DNA from: Arthrobacter sp. | GTDB taxonomy: Bacteria > Actinomycetota > Actinomycetes > Actinomycetales > Micrococcaceae | DNA: 32,370 nt | NCBI RefSeq assembly: GCF_030540645.1 | Contig: NZ_JAUNVV010000011.1 | Span: 23,448-55,817 of the forward strand | Direction: 5' to 3' | The notes under the pieces: generated by a model | Database searches by the model: none | What the model was told of the DNA's origin: nothing | Seen by the model: the letters and a program-made list of their open reading frames with translations, nothing else | Made by a program: the position numbers and the translations under genes | In this document: one piece after another, positions 8,018 through 15,461 of the stretch | How the letters are laid out: every line of letters begins with the position of its first letter | Numbering within the stretch: the first letter of the stretch is position 1

Positions 8018-9154
8018 ATGCGGTGGATACGTCAAGAGCTCAGCCAGCCCCTCTTCCCGGACCAAACCGAGGCGGAAGGCACGGCCACGCCGCAGCTTCC
8101 CATCTCCGGCTTGGTCAAAAGTGTCACCACTCCCGAGTTTGCCGGCATCACGTTTCATGAGGTCATCGCGAAGTCGGCCTTGAACAAGGTCCCGCCCACT
8201 TCTTCCATGCCGTTTAGCTGGACAGTGAACCCCTACCGTGGCTGCTCCCACGCCTGCGTGTACTGCTTTGCCCGCAAAAGCCACAGCTACCTTGACTTCG
8301 ATCCGGGCCAGGACTTTGACTCGCAGATTGTTGTGAAGGTCAACGTGGCTGAGGTGCTCCGCAAGGAACTGCACAAGCCCTCATGGCAGCGTGAGCATGT
8401 GGCGCTGGGGACCAACACCGATCCATACCAACGGGCCGAGGGACGTTACAAGCTCATGCCTGGAGTCATCGGCGCCCTGGCTGATTCCGGCACACCTTTT
8501 TCCATTTTGACCAAGGGCACGCTATTGGCCCGCGATGTTCCGCTGCTGCGCGCTGCAGGACAGCAAGTCAGTGTCGGTGTCGGCATTTCCTTGGCCCTGC
8601 TCGATGAAGGGCTGGCTCAGGCACTGGAACCGGGCACCCCTGCGCCCCAGGCCCGGCTGGCATTGATCGGCAAGTTACGCGATGCAGGGTTGCCATGCGG
8701 TGTCATGGCCATGCCCATCCTGCCGTGGCTCACTGATTCCCAGGAGGAATTGGATGCCTTATTCGCAGCTCTGGCGCGCGCCGGGGCCACAGGGGTGAGC
8801 GCCGGCGCGTTGTTTCTGCGCCCCGGCACCCGTGAATGGTTCATGCAGTGGTTGGCGCGCCATTATCCGGCCCTGGTGGACAGCTACCAGCGCCTCTATG
8901 GAAATGGTGCCTACGCTTCCAAGGAGTACCGGCAATGGCTGGCGGCCAGGGTCAACGAGGCGAAGGTTCGCAACGGGTTCACCACCTCTGGTTTCATCCA
9001 CAATCCCCGGCACGAGGAAGCAAGGTACCCTGCAGGCAGCCTGCCGCCAACGGATTCCCACAGCGCCGGGGTCACTGTTCCGCGACCGTCGGAAAAGGCG
9101 GGCATCCCCGTAAGGAAACCCGCCTTTTCCGACCCTGCCCCCACGCTGTTCTAA
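8018..9154 (+). CDS. Rv2578c-family radical SAM protein (SplB-like)
   Basis: A 378-residue radical S-adenosylmethionine protein. The [4Fe-4S] site is GCSHACVYCFAR with Cys76, Cys80 and Cys83 (CxxxCxxC), preceded by NPYRG as in the Rv2578c and spore-photoproduct-lyase-like group. The substrate is unknown; the SplB annotation of relatives suggests nucleic-acid lesion repair but is weakly founded. The start MRWIRQELSQ matches the usual family start. The reading frame is open back to 7916, but that part is AT-rich promoter sequence containing a LexA box. The box suggests DNA-damage induction. The C-terminus, after residue 340, is Pro-rich and probably disordered. Confidence 0.9.
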   Translation: MRWIRQELSQPLFPDQTEAEGTATPQLPISGLVKSVTTPEFAGITFHEVIAKSALNKVPPTSSMPFSWTVNPYRGCSHACVYCFARKSHSYLDFDPGQDFDSQIVVKVNVAEVLRKELHKPSWQREHVALGTNTDPYQRAEGRYKLMPGVIGALADSGTPFSILTKGTLLARDVPLLRAAGQQVSVGVGISLALLDEGLAQALEPGTPAPQARLALIGKLRDAGLPCGVMAMPILPWLTDSQEELDALFAALARAGATGVSAGALFLRPGTREWFMQWLARHYPALVDSYQRLYGNGAYASKEYRQWLAARVNEAKVRNGFTTSGFIHNPRHEEARYPAGSLPPTDSHSAGVTVPRPSEKAGIPVRKPAFSDPAPTLF

Positions 9155-9199
9155 AGCACTGATCACTGGGACCACTTAGCGGGGCATCAAACCCTGGGA

Positions 9200-9391
9200 C
9201 TATCCGCTCTTGCGGCGGAATTCACGCTTGTGGCTTGCCGCACCATGTGAGGCATTGATCTTGGAATCATTGGCTGCTTCCACGCTGCCATGCTGCTTGT
9301 TCTTCTTGTTTTCCAGGGCCTGCCGAAACTTTTCCTTCGTTTCTTCACTGGCACCGGTAGGGGTTTGCTCGCTGTGGTTCTCACTCGTCAT
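9200..9391 (-). CDS. DUF5302 family protein
   Basis: A 63-residue, highly charged protein (Lys, Glu and Asn rich) matching the small actinobacterial DUF5302 family. Its core reads SEETKEKFRQALENKK, followed by a short basic tail HKREFRRKSG. It is probably a cytoplasmic, largely helical or disordered protein of unknown function. A perfect Shine-Dalgarno AAGGAGG lies 7 nt before the ATG. It is monocistronic, with mutT 90 bp upstream on the same strand. Confidence 0.85.
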   Translation of the reverse strand: MTSENHSEQTPTGASEETKEKFRQALENKKNKQHGSVEAANDSKINASHGAASHKREFRRKSG

Positions 9392-9481
9392 GTCACAACC
9401 TCCTTGGGGTCTTCAAACCCCAGTGTGGCACAAGCGGGCAGCTTTTCAACACCCGCGGGAGCCGTTTTATGGAAGCCGAAA

Positions 9482-9910
9482 TTATTGGTGGGCTGCGAAA
9501 GCGACCAATGCCTGCACGATGGGCAGGTCGGCAGGTATCCATTCCAGCCCAAGGATTTCCGTACCGTCCAACTCAACCCATTGGAGCAGGTCGTGGTCTT
9601 CCAACGGCTCCGGAGTTCCGTCCGTCACCTGTGCCAGCCACACGCGCATTGCGGCGTTGGCATTCAAGGGCCAGCCATTCGACGTCGGACATTGCAGTTC
9701 GCTGCCCAAGGTGGCCGTGACGCCCAGCTCCTCCGTCAATTCCCGGTGCAGCGCCTGCTGCGGGGTCTCCCCCGTTTCCACCTTGCCGCCGGGGAATTCC
9801 CACATGCCCGCGAACTCCGGTGGTGCCGTACGTCGGGCAGCCAGAAGCTTCTCAGGGCGTTCAAGGGAATCCACTAATGCGGCGCCAACTATCTGCTTTT
9901 TCATCGTCAC
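9482..9910 (-). CDS. mutT: MutT-type Nudix hydrolase (8-oxo-dGTP diphosphatase)
   Basis: A 142-residue Nudix hydrolase, probably removing 8-oxo-dGTP from the nucleotide pool. The Nudix box is complete: G42-x5-E48-x7-REL-x-EE-x-GV, ending at residue 64. The preceding MWEFPGGK is typical of MutT and CTP-pyrophosphohydrolase-like members. The GTG at 9910 is chosen over the ATG at 9904 because TAGACT lies exactly 6 nt before it, implying a leaderless mRNA. It is divergent from an MFS transporter gene and shares a 25-bp palindromic promoter region with it. Confidence 0.92.
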   Translation of the reverse strand: MTMKKQIVGAALVDSLERPEKLLAARRTAPPEFAGMWEFPGGKVETGETPQQALHRELTEELGVTATLGSELQCPTSNGWPLNANAAMRVWLAQVTDGTPEPLEDHDLLQWVELDGTEILGLEWIPADLPIVQALVAFAAHQ

Positions 9911-9914
9911 CAGG

Positions 9915-9939
9915 CCAGTCTAGTAACGAACTAGACTGG
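9915..9939. promoter_or_regulatory. Palindrome carrying back-to-back -10 elements for mutT and the MFS gene
   Basis: CCAGTCTAGT-AACGA-ACTAGACTGG is a perfect 10-bp inverted repeat. Each arm contains TAGACT in the direction of its own gene: 9922-9917 for mutT, 6 nt before its GTG, and 9932-9937 for the MFS gene, giving a leader of about 105 nt. The symmetry could also be an operator for a dimeric regulator. Confidence 0.5.
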
Positions 9940-10048
9940 AGGCTGCCTCTTGCTGCCGTGCCCGACGCGGCCCAGCACCGTTGTGCCGGCTCCACGTGCC
10001 CGGCACCTTCGTGGCAGCGAAGGAAAATCACCCTGCGAAAGTTGCTTC

Positions 10049-11263
10049 ATGACCCTGCATAAGACTCAGCACGATGCCAAAACGTCCTCACCGAACGCTG
10101 TTGCGTGGGCAATCCTGTCCCTGGCCATCGGCGGTTTTGGCATCGGCACCACCGAATTTGCCATGATGGGACTGCTGCCCAACGTTGCTGAAGGTGTGGG
10201 GGTCAGCGTGCCCACGGCTGGACATGTGATTTCCGCCTACGCGTTGGGTGTCGTCGTGGGTGCACCGCTGCTTGTGGCCGTTGGCGCAAAAATGCCGCGC
10301 AAGGCACTCGCGCTGGGGCTGATGGCGCTCTTCACCGTGGGCAACCTACTCTCAGTTTTTGCCCAGGACTACTCCACTTTGCTCGTTACCCGTTTCATTG
10401 CCGGCTTGCCGCACGGCGCGTTCTTTGGTGTGGCCGCCGTATTGGCGGCGTCCCTCGTGGCTCCCACCAAGCGCGGGCGGGCCATCTCAATGGTCATGAT
10501 GGGCTTGTCGGTGGCCAATGTGCTCGGTGTTCCACTCGCCACTTTTGTGGGACAGCAATTTGGCTGGCGCTGGCTGTTCGTGCTGGTGGGCATCATTGGT
10601 GTCATCACCATCGTGTCCATCGCGTTCTTCATCCCGGCCCAAAAGGCACATCCCGACGCCAGCCTGCGGCGCGAACTCAGTGCATTGCGTCGCGGCCAGG
10701 TCTGGCTGACTCTGCTGGTGGGCGTTGTTGGCTTCGGCGGCTTCTTTGCCGTTTACACCTACGTCGCCAACACCATGACCGATGTGGCAGGCTTTGCCTC
10801 CGACTTCCTGCCCGTCATAGTGGGGCTCTACGGCTTGGGCATGGTGGCTGGCAGCTACATTGGCGGCAGGATGGCGGACTGGTCCGTCATGGGCAGCATT
10901 TACGCCATGATGGGATTCATCGCCGTGATCCTGGTAATTTACGCAGCTACGGTTCACATCCAGTGGATGGCGCTGCTCATGATCTTCGTCATCGGAGCGT
11001 CCGGGTCCATGCTCGTGCCGTCCCTGCAAACCCGCCTGCTCGATGTTTCACCCGGCGCCCCGACGCTGGCATCCTCACTGAACCACTCAGCACTGAACAT
11101 GGCCAATGCCCTGGGCGCCTTTGTGGGCGGTCTCGTCATCACCTGGGGTTGGGGATTCACCGCCCCGGCGCTGGTGGGTGCGGTGCTTGCCGTGCTGGGT
11201 CTGGCGATTGCCCTTTTCAGCGGGTTGCTGGACAAGACCGGCAGTAAACGGCTAGCCAGCTAA
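10049..11263 (+). CDS. MFS transporter, DHA1 drug or sugar efflux family
   Basis: A 404-residue major facilitator with about 12 hydrophobic segments. GTTEFAMMGLLPNVA in the first helix and LPHGAFFGVAA in helix 4 are hallmarks of the AraJ/Cmx-like DHA1 exporters. It should exchange protons for an exported small molecule across the inner membrane; the substrate cannot be read from sequence. The start MTLHKTQ is chosen because the upstream in-frame TTG (9950) would add a Pro/Arg-rich stretch unlike any MFS N-terminus. The ribosome site is weak (GAAAG). The 105-nt leader from the predicted promoter is long for this window. Confidence 0.9.
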   Translation: MTLHKTQHDAKTSSPNAVAWAILSLAIGGFGIGTTEFAMMGLLPNVAEGVGVSVPTAGHVISAYALGVVVGAPLLVAVGAKMPRKALALGLMALFTVGNLLSVFAQDYSTLLVTRFIAGLPHGAFFGVAAVLAASLVAPTKRGRAISMVMMGLSVANVLGVPLATFVGQQFGWRWLFVLVGIIGVITIVSIAFFIPAQKAHPDASLRRELSALRRGQVWLTLLVGVVGFGGFFAVYTYVANTMTDVAGFASDFLPVIVGLYGLGMVAGSYIGGRMADWSVMGSIYAMMGFIAVILVIYAATVHIQWMALLMIFVIGASGSMLVPSLQTRLLDVSPGAPTLASSLNHSALNMANALGAFVGGLVITWGWGFTAPALVGAVLAVLGLAIALFSGLLDKTGSKRLAS

Positions 11264-11389
11264 CTGTCCATTACGCTGGGACTATCATTGTCCTACGGGC
11301 CAAATGACTGCCATTGGGGCATTGCCTGAGAGCTCCTGCGACCGCCTCGACCTGCCGCGCCGGACGTTTGCCACACAGAGGACAGTCCC

Positions 11390-12592
11390 ATGTTGGACCT
11401 ACCGATCAGCATTGCCGTTGTTGCGTTCATCGCAGCCGCCTCGCCCCTGCTCTCTGCGCTAGTTAACAAAATCATCAAAGTTCCACTTATCGTGTTTGAA
11501 ATTGTCTTGGGAATTGTGGTTGGCCCTGCGTTGCTCGGGTGGGTGAAACCAACCGATTTCATTGAGACGCTCGCTGACTTCGGGCTGGCCATGCTGTTTT
11601 TCATGGCTGGCATTGAGATGAACTTCAAAGCCATCAACGGCAGGCCGCTGCGTCGGGCCAGCTTGGCGTGGCTCATATCAATCAGTGGTGGTGTTGCTGC
11701 AGGGTTGCTCATCGGCCCCACAATCGAGGCAGCCATTTTCATTGGGATCGCCTTGGCCACAACCTCCTTGGGGACCCTGCTGCCGATATTGCGTGACGCC
11801 GGTGAATCCAAAACTGTCCTCGGCCTGGCAATTGCCGCTGTCGGAACCGTGGGTGAGTTTGGCCCGCTGCTTGCCATCTCACTGTTCCTCAGCGGCCGTG
11901 ATTTTGGTGCGTCAGCCGTGTTCCTCCTGATCTTTTTCCTCATCACAGCGCTGTCACTTTGGTTGACCAACAAGGGCTACCATGGGCACTTTCACCGGTT
12001 GAGTGCCTCGACCCTGCACACCAGTGCCCAGTTTGGGGTGCGGTTGATGTTGCTGATCGTTGCCGGTGCTGTTGCCCTCAGCACTGTCTTTGGTCTGGAT
12101 CTGCTGCTGGGGGCATTTGCCAGCGGCATCCTCTGGCGGGTCTTTATTTCAAGCGCCGATCAAAGTGACGCAGCCGTTGTGGAAACCAAGCTTGATGCTG
12201 TCGCCTTTGGCTTTCTAATACCGGTGTTCTTCATTAACACTGGTATCACTTTTGATCTTGACGCGCTGCTGAAGAATTGGTTCACCATGGCCATGGTCCC
12301 GATCTTCCTGATACTACTGCTCATGGTTCGCGGGCTGCCCAATCTTTTGGTCGCCCCCGCAGGCTCACCCCGGCTAGACCGCTGGTCCATGGTCTTTTTT
12401 AGTGCCACGGGTTTGCCCCTCATCGTTGCCATCGGTGTCATCGGGCGAGACAGCGGTTATTTGCCCGCGAGCAGTGCCACCGCGTTGGTGGGTGCAGGCA
12501 TGCTTTCGGTACTGCTGTTCCCCGCTCTTGCATTGTTCCAACGCCAGCGCGGAAGGCATGCCGGCACGGATCAATCCCCTGAGACTGTTTAG
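11390..12592 (+). CDS. Cation:proton antiporter (CPA2/Kef-like membrane domain)
   Basis: A 400-residue Na+/H+ exchanger-type membrane protein with about 12 predicted helices. GLAMLFFMAGIEMNF is the conserved segment found in CPA2 transporters, and the unwound-helix region ATTSLGTLLPIL follows. There is no TrkA-N or TrkA-C regulatory domain, so only the membrane part is present. It likely exchanges Na+ or K+ for H+. GAGGA lies 9 nt before the ATG. The 126 bp upstream shows no clear -35/-10 pair. It converges on the CDF gene, and the two coding sequences overlap by 4 bp at their stops. Confidence 0.9.
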   Translation: MLDLPISIAVVAFIAAASPLLSALVNKIIKVPLIVFEIVLGIVVGPALLGWVKPTDFIETLADFGLAMLFFMAGIEMNFKAINGRPLRRASLAWLISISGGVAAGLLIGPTIEAAIFIGIALATTSLGTLLPILRDAGESKTVLGLAIAAVGTVGEFGPLLAISLFLSGRDFGASAVFLLIFFLITALSLWLTNKGYHGHFHRLSASTLHTSAQFGVRLMLLIVAGAVALSTVFGLDLLLGAFASGILWRVFISSADQSDAAVVETKLDAVAFGFLIPVFFINTGITFDLDALLKNWFTMAMVPIFLILLLMVRGLPNLLVAPAGSPRLDRWSMVFFSATGLPLIVAIGVIGRDSGYLPASSATALVGAGMLSVLLFPALALFQRQRGRHAGTDQSPETV

Positions 12593-13575
12593 GGCAGAAT
12601 TTCGGGATCAGTGCCGCCCGGAACTACGCCAGCGGCGTCTTGCCCAAGCTCTTGGGCACGTACCGCGGAGTAAATGTCCGGCTCCAAATAGATGACCTTG
12701 GCAATGGGCACTGCTGCCCGGACACGCTTCTCTGCGTCATTGATGGCCGTGGCAATCTGTGCGCCGGTTTCACACTCCGAGACGGCGATCTTAGCAGCCA
12801 CCAGAAGTTCCTCCGGCCCCAAGTGCAGCGTCTTCAGGTGGATGATCTTGCTGACGCCAGGGCCCACCAATGCCGCTTCAACCGCGCGGACGTCCTCCAC
12901 CGTGGCTGACTCCCCCAACAACAGCGACTTGGTCTCAAGTGCAAGGATGACCGCCACGCACACCAGCAGCAGACCAATCAACGCAGTTCCGGCCGCATCC
13001 CATAAACCGTTGCCGGTGATGATCGTCAGGGTTACGCCGAAGAGTGCAAAGACCAGGCCCACAAGTGCTGCCGCATCTTCCAGCAGGATCACCGGCAGCT
13101 CGGGGGCCTTGGCAGACTTGATGTACTGCACAAGACTGTGCTTGCCCCGGGCTGTGTTGGATTCCTTAATGGCCACGAAGAAGGAGCGTCCTTCCAAGGC
13201 GATGGCACCTACCAGCACCGCCAGGGGTACCCACGCCCATTGCGGGTCCATACCGTGTGGGTGTTGAAACTTCTCATAGGCCTCGTACAGCGCAAAGAGC
13301 CCACCGACGCTAAAGAGGACGATGGAGACGACGAAAGCATAAAAATATCGTTCGCGGCCGTAACCGAAAGGGTGCTCCGGGCTGGCCTGGCGCTTGGCCT
13401 TCTTGCCGCCCAACAACAACAACAGTTGGTTCCCTGAATCGGCCACGGAGTGAATGCCTTCTGCCAGCATCGATGACGACAACGTCAAAAAATACGCCAG
13501 GAACTTCAACACCGCAATGGACAAATTGGCAACAAGTGCCGCAACTATGGCCTTGTTGCCGCCTTCATGAGACAC
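12589..13575 (-). CDS. Cation diffusion facilitator family transporter
   Basis: A 328-residue CDF metal/proton antiporter, probably exporting Zn2+ or a related divalent metal. The helix 2 metal site reads AEGIHSVADSGNQ (His42, Asp46). In helix 5 the usual H/DxxxD is replaced by LLEDAAALVG (Glu166, Asp167), as in the ZnT9-like branch, so metal choice is uncertain. A cytoplasmic ferredoxin-like domain follows from about residue 220. The GTG start has GAGGGG about 8 nt upstream. The coding end overlaps the convergent antiporter by 4 bp, leaving no room for a terminator between them. Confidence 0.92.
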   Translation of the reverse strand: MSHEGGNKAIVAALVANLSIAVLKFLAYFLTLSSSMLAEGIHSVADSGNQLLLLLGGKKAKRQASPEHPFGYGRERYFYAFVVSIVLFSVGGLFALYEAYEKFQHPHGMDPQWAWVPLAVLVGAIALEGRSFFVAIKESNTARGKHSLVQYIKSAKAPELPVILLEDAAALVGLVFALFGVTLTIITGNGLWDAAGTALIGLLLVCVAVILALETKSLLLGESATVEDVRAVEAALVGPGVSKIIHLKTLHLGPEELLVAAKIAVSECETGAQIATAINDAEKRVRAAVPIAKVIYLEPDIYSAVRAQELGQDAAGVVPGGTDPEILP

Positions 13576-13620
13576 AGTGGTTCCCCTCGTTCACGGCGGC
13601 CCTGCTGGCACACCGAAATA

Positions 13621-13655
13621 GGCATGACCTCATGCCCATGACGAAAAGAATTCTA
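13621..13655 (-). promoter_or_regulatory. Promoter and palindromic candidate operator of the CDF gene
   Basis: A TAGAAT -10 lies at 13655-13650 (minus strand). Downstream in the leader is GGCATGA-CC-TCATGCC (13621-13636), a 7-bp-arm palindrome centred about 15 nt after the predicted start of transcription. That is a plausible site for a metal-responsive repressor, though no regulator gene is adjacent. Confidence 0.4.
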
Positions 13656-13692
13656 CCGTGTCGCGCTGCCTTGTATTGCAGCAATACTCGCG

Positions 13693-14604
13693 CTAGAGCG
13701 CTCGGCGTTGCGCCCGGGCACTGGCATACAGGCACACCGTGGCGGCTGTTCCCAGATTCAGGGATTCTGCTGCCCCATACACGGGCACTGCCACGCGGTG
13801 GTCCGCCAGAGCCTTCTCCTCACCTGCGAGCCCCTGCGCTTCGTTGCCAAAGAGCCACAAAGTCGGCTCCTCCAGCGAATAGGTGGAGTCCGGGATCTGC
13901 TGGTCAAAGGACCGTGCAGCACTCTCATCCTGCAGCAAGTCGAGGTTCAACTGGCCGTAGCCGTCTGCGGCGAGGGTGCCCACGCCCGCAGCCTTCGCAG
14001 CAGCCACTACCTCGGCAAGGTCGGCACCCAACACAACAGGGAGGTGGAACAAGGAGCCGGCGGTGGAGCGCACCGCTTTTGGATTGTAGATGTCCACGCT
14101 GGAGTGGGAGAAGATCACGGCGTCGGCCCCGGCGGCGTCCGCTGCCCGCAACACGGTGCCGGCATTGCCAGGGTCGCGCACCTGCACGAGCATGGCGATC
14201 AGCTTGGGTTTCGCAGCGAAGACTTCCTCTAGGGGAACGTCCACAAAATTGCAAACGGCCAGCACGCCTTGAGGGGATACGGTGTCAGTCATGGCGGCCA
14301 GCACCAGTTCACTGGCTATGCGCACTTGCAGGCGTGCACCCGGCGCGGAAGCTGATTCGAAAAGATCGGGATGCTTTTTCAGGCATTCGATCGTGGCATA
14401 CAGGGCCTCCACCACGGGCGTTCCACCCGCTGCAAGGCATTCGCGATGCGCCCGCAGGGCTTCCCGCACGGCCTGAGGCCCCTCTGCAAGGAACTGGCGG
14501 CGCTTTAAACGGCCCGAGCGCCCTACCAGTTTGGCTACGTCCCTCACTCGATCTGCTCGAGGATTGGTCATTGCTTCTGCTGGCGGGCGCCCGGGTTCAC
14601 TCAT
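13693..14604 (-). CDS. TrmH/SpoU-family RNA 2'-O-methyltransferase
   Basis: A 303-residue SPOUT methyltransferase acting on rRNA or tRNA ribose. The C-terminal knotted domain carries the three family motifs: VRDPGNAGTVLRAADAAG, WLFGNEAQGL and YGAAESLNLGTAA. The N-terminal substrate-binding domain begins around VGRSGRLKRRQFLAEGPQAV. Actinobacterial relatives next to rplT (TsnR-like) are usually called 23S rRNA methyltransferases; the exact target is not certain. The ATG at 14604 is chosen because TACAGT lies 7 nt upstream, implying a leaderless mRNA. It lies 67 bp after rplT on the same strand. Confidence 0.92.
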   Translation of the reverse strand: MSEPGRPPAEAMTNPRADRVRDVAKLVGRSGRLKRRQFLAEGPQAVREALRAHRECLAAGGTPVVEALYATIECLKKHPDLFESASAPGARLQVRIASELVLAAMTDTVSPQGVLAVCNFVDVPLEEVFAAKPKLIAMLVQVRDPGNAGTVLRAADAAGADAVIFSHSSVDIYNPKAVRSTAGSLFHLPVVLGADLAEVVAAAKAAGVGTLAADGYGQLNLDLLQDESAARSFDQQIPDSTYSLEEPTLWLFGNEAQGLAGEEKALADHRVAVPVYGAAESLNLGTAATVCLYASARAQRRAL

Positions 14605-14611
14605 GCTTAGG

Positions 14612-14617
14612 ACTGTA
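14612..14617 (-). promoter_or_regulatory. -10 element for leaderless trmH-type gene
   Basis: On the minus strand TACAGT is followed by 7 nt and then the ATG at 14604. No Shine-Dalgarno is present. It would let the methyltransferase be expressed independently of the infC operon. Confidence 0.45.
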
Positions 14618-14637
14618 GCAGCCACTTCACAGGAATC

Positions 14638-14655
14638 GGGAACTGATGCGTTCCC
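14638..14655 (-). terminator. Short hairpin after rplT
   Basis: GGGAAC-N6-GTTCCC is a 6-bp perfect stem 16 nt after the rplT stop. There is no T-tract, so termination is only suggested by its position at the end of the infC-rpmI-rplT run. Confidence 0.35.
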
Positions 14656-14671
14656 AAAGGCAAAACTGTAA

Positions 14672-15055
14672 TTACTTGGCGACCGGCGCTGAGGTGTCAG
14701 CAGGCAGTGCAGCCTTGGCGATCTTGACCAGCGCAGCGAAGGCACCGGCGTCGTTGACGGCCAGGTCGGCCAGCATGCGACGGTCAACCTCGATCTCAGC
14801 AGCCTTCAGGCCCTGGATCAAACGGTTGTAGGTCAGGCCGTTGGCGCGTGATGCAGCGTTGATGCGCTGGATCCACAGGCGACGGAAGTCACCCTTGCGC
14901 TTGCGGCGGTCACCGTAGCTGTATACAAACGAGTGCAGCAGCTGCTCTTTGGCCTTGCGGTAAAGGCGTGAACGCTGTCCGCGGTAACCCTTTGCGCGCT
15001 CAAGAACAACCCGACGCTTTTTGTGGGCATTTACAGCCCTCTTCACACGTGCCAC
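14672..15055 (-). CDS. rplT: 50S ribosomal protein L20
   Basis: A 127-residue large-subunit protein that binds 23S rRNA and is needed early in 50S assembly. The sequence [15 protein letters not shown]...[16 protein letters not shown] is diagnostic. The GTG start at 15055 is preceded by AAGGAG with a 7-nt spacing. In other bacteria L20 also represses its own operon by binding mRNA, which is relevant to the RNA structures upstream of rpmI and infC. Third gene of infC-rpmI-rplT. Confidence 0.98.
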   Translation of the reverse strand: MARVKRAVNAHKKRRVVLERAKGYRGQRSRLYRKAKEQLLHSFVYSYGDRRKRKGDFRRLWIQRINAASRANGLTYNRLIQGLKAAEIEVDRRMLADLAVNDAGAFAALVKIAKAALPADTSAPVAK

Positions 15056-15163
15056 GTGCGTACTCCTTCAAGTTTAAAGATCCCAAGCCAATCATGCCAG
15101 GGAAGGCTTTGATGAAATGGTGTCAACCCCGAAAGTGGGAATCACACCGATTGACTTGCGAAA

Positions 15164-15358
15164 TTAGATGCCGAGCATCTTCTTGATGTTGCGCACATCT
15201 GCCTTGGCAACCAACAGGTCACCCTTCAGGCGGCGCTTCAAGCTGGAGGGCTTGTGCTCCAGGTAGTGGCGGCGGTTGGCCTGCTGGCGACGCAGCTTAC
15301 CGGAACCGGTCAGCTTGAATCGCTTCTTCGCACCACTATGTGTCTTCATTTTAGGCAT
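15164..15358 (-). CDS. rpmI: 50S ribosomal protein L35
   Basis: A 64-residue basic ribosomal protein. [20 protein letters not shown] is the family signature, and the length is normal. AAGGAG lies 10 nt upstream of the ATG. It sits 103 bp after the infC stop and 108 bp before rplT. The spacer before it holds a stable hairpin ending just before the Shine-Dalgarno region. Confidence 0.98.
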   Translation of the reverse strand: MPKMKTHSGAKKRFKLTGSGKLRRQQANRRHYLEHKPSSLKRRLKGDLLVAKADVRNIKKMLGI

Positions 15359-15382
15359 GAGGACCTGTCTCCTTACGTATCC

Positions 15383-15418
15383 ACCGGCGCTGCCTGTGGT
15401 TCTCTTGCAGCGACCGGT
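15383..15418 (-). promoter_or_regulatory. Hairpin in the infC-rpmI spacer
   Basis: On the mRNA, ACCGGTCGCTGC pairs with GCAGCGCCGGT (11 pairs, one bulged A) around a 13-nt loop. It ends about 10 nt before the rpmI Shine-Dalgarno. In E. coli this intergenic position hosts the L20 translational operator; equivalent function here is inference. Confidence 0.45.
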
Positions 15419-15461
15419 TGGGTCACTGTGTGGGTGTATTCACCGCTGAAAAGGAAATACC

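Noticed and set aside
9950-10048. TTG start for the MFS gene
   Set aside because: It would add a Pro/Arg/Cys-rich segment before the first helix; no ribosome site and no family support.
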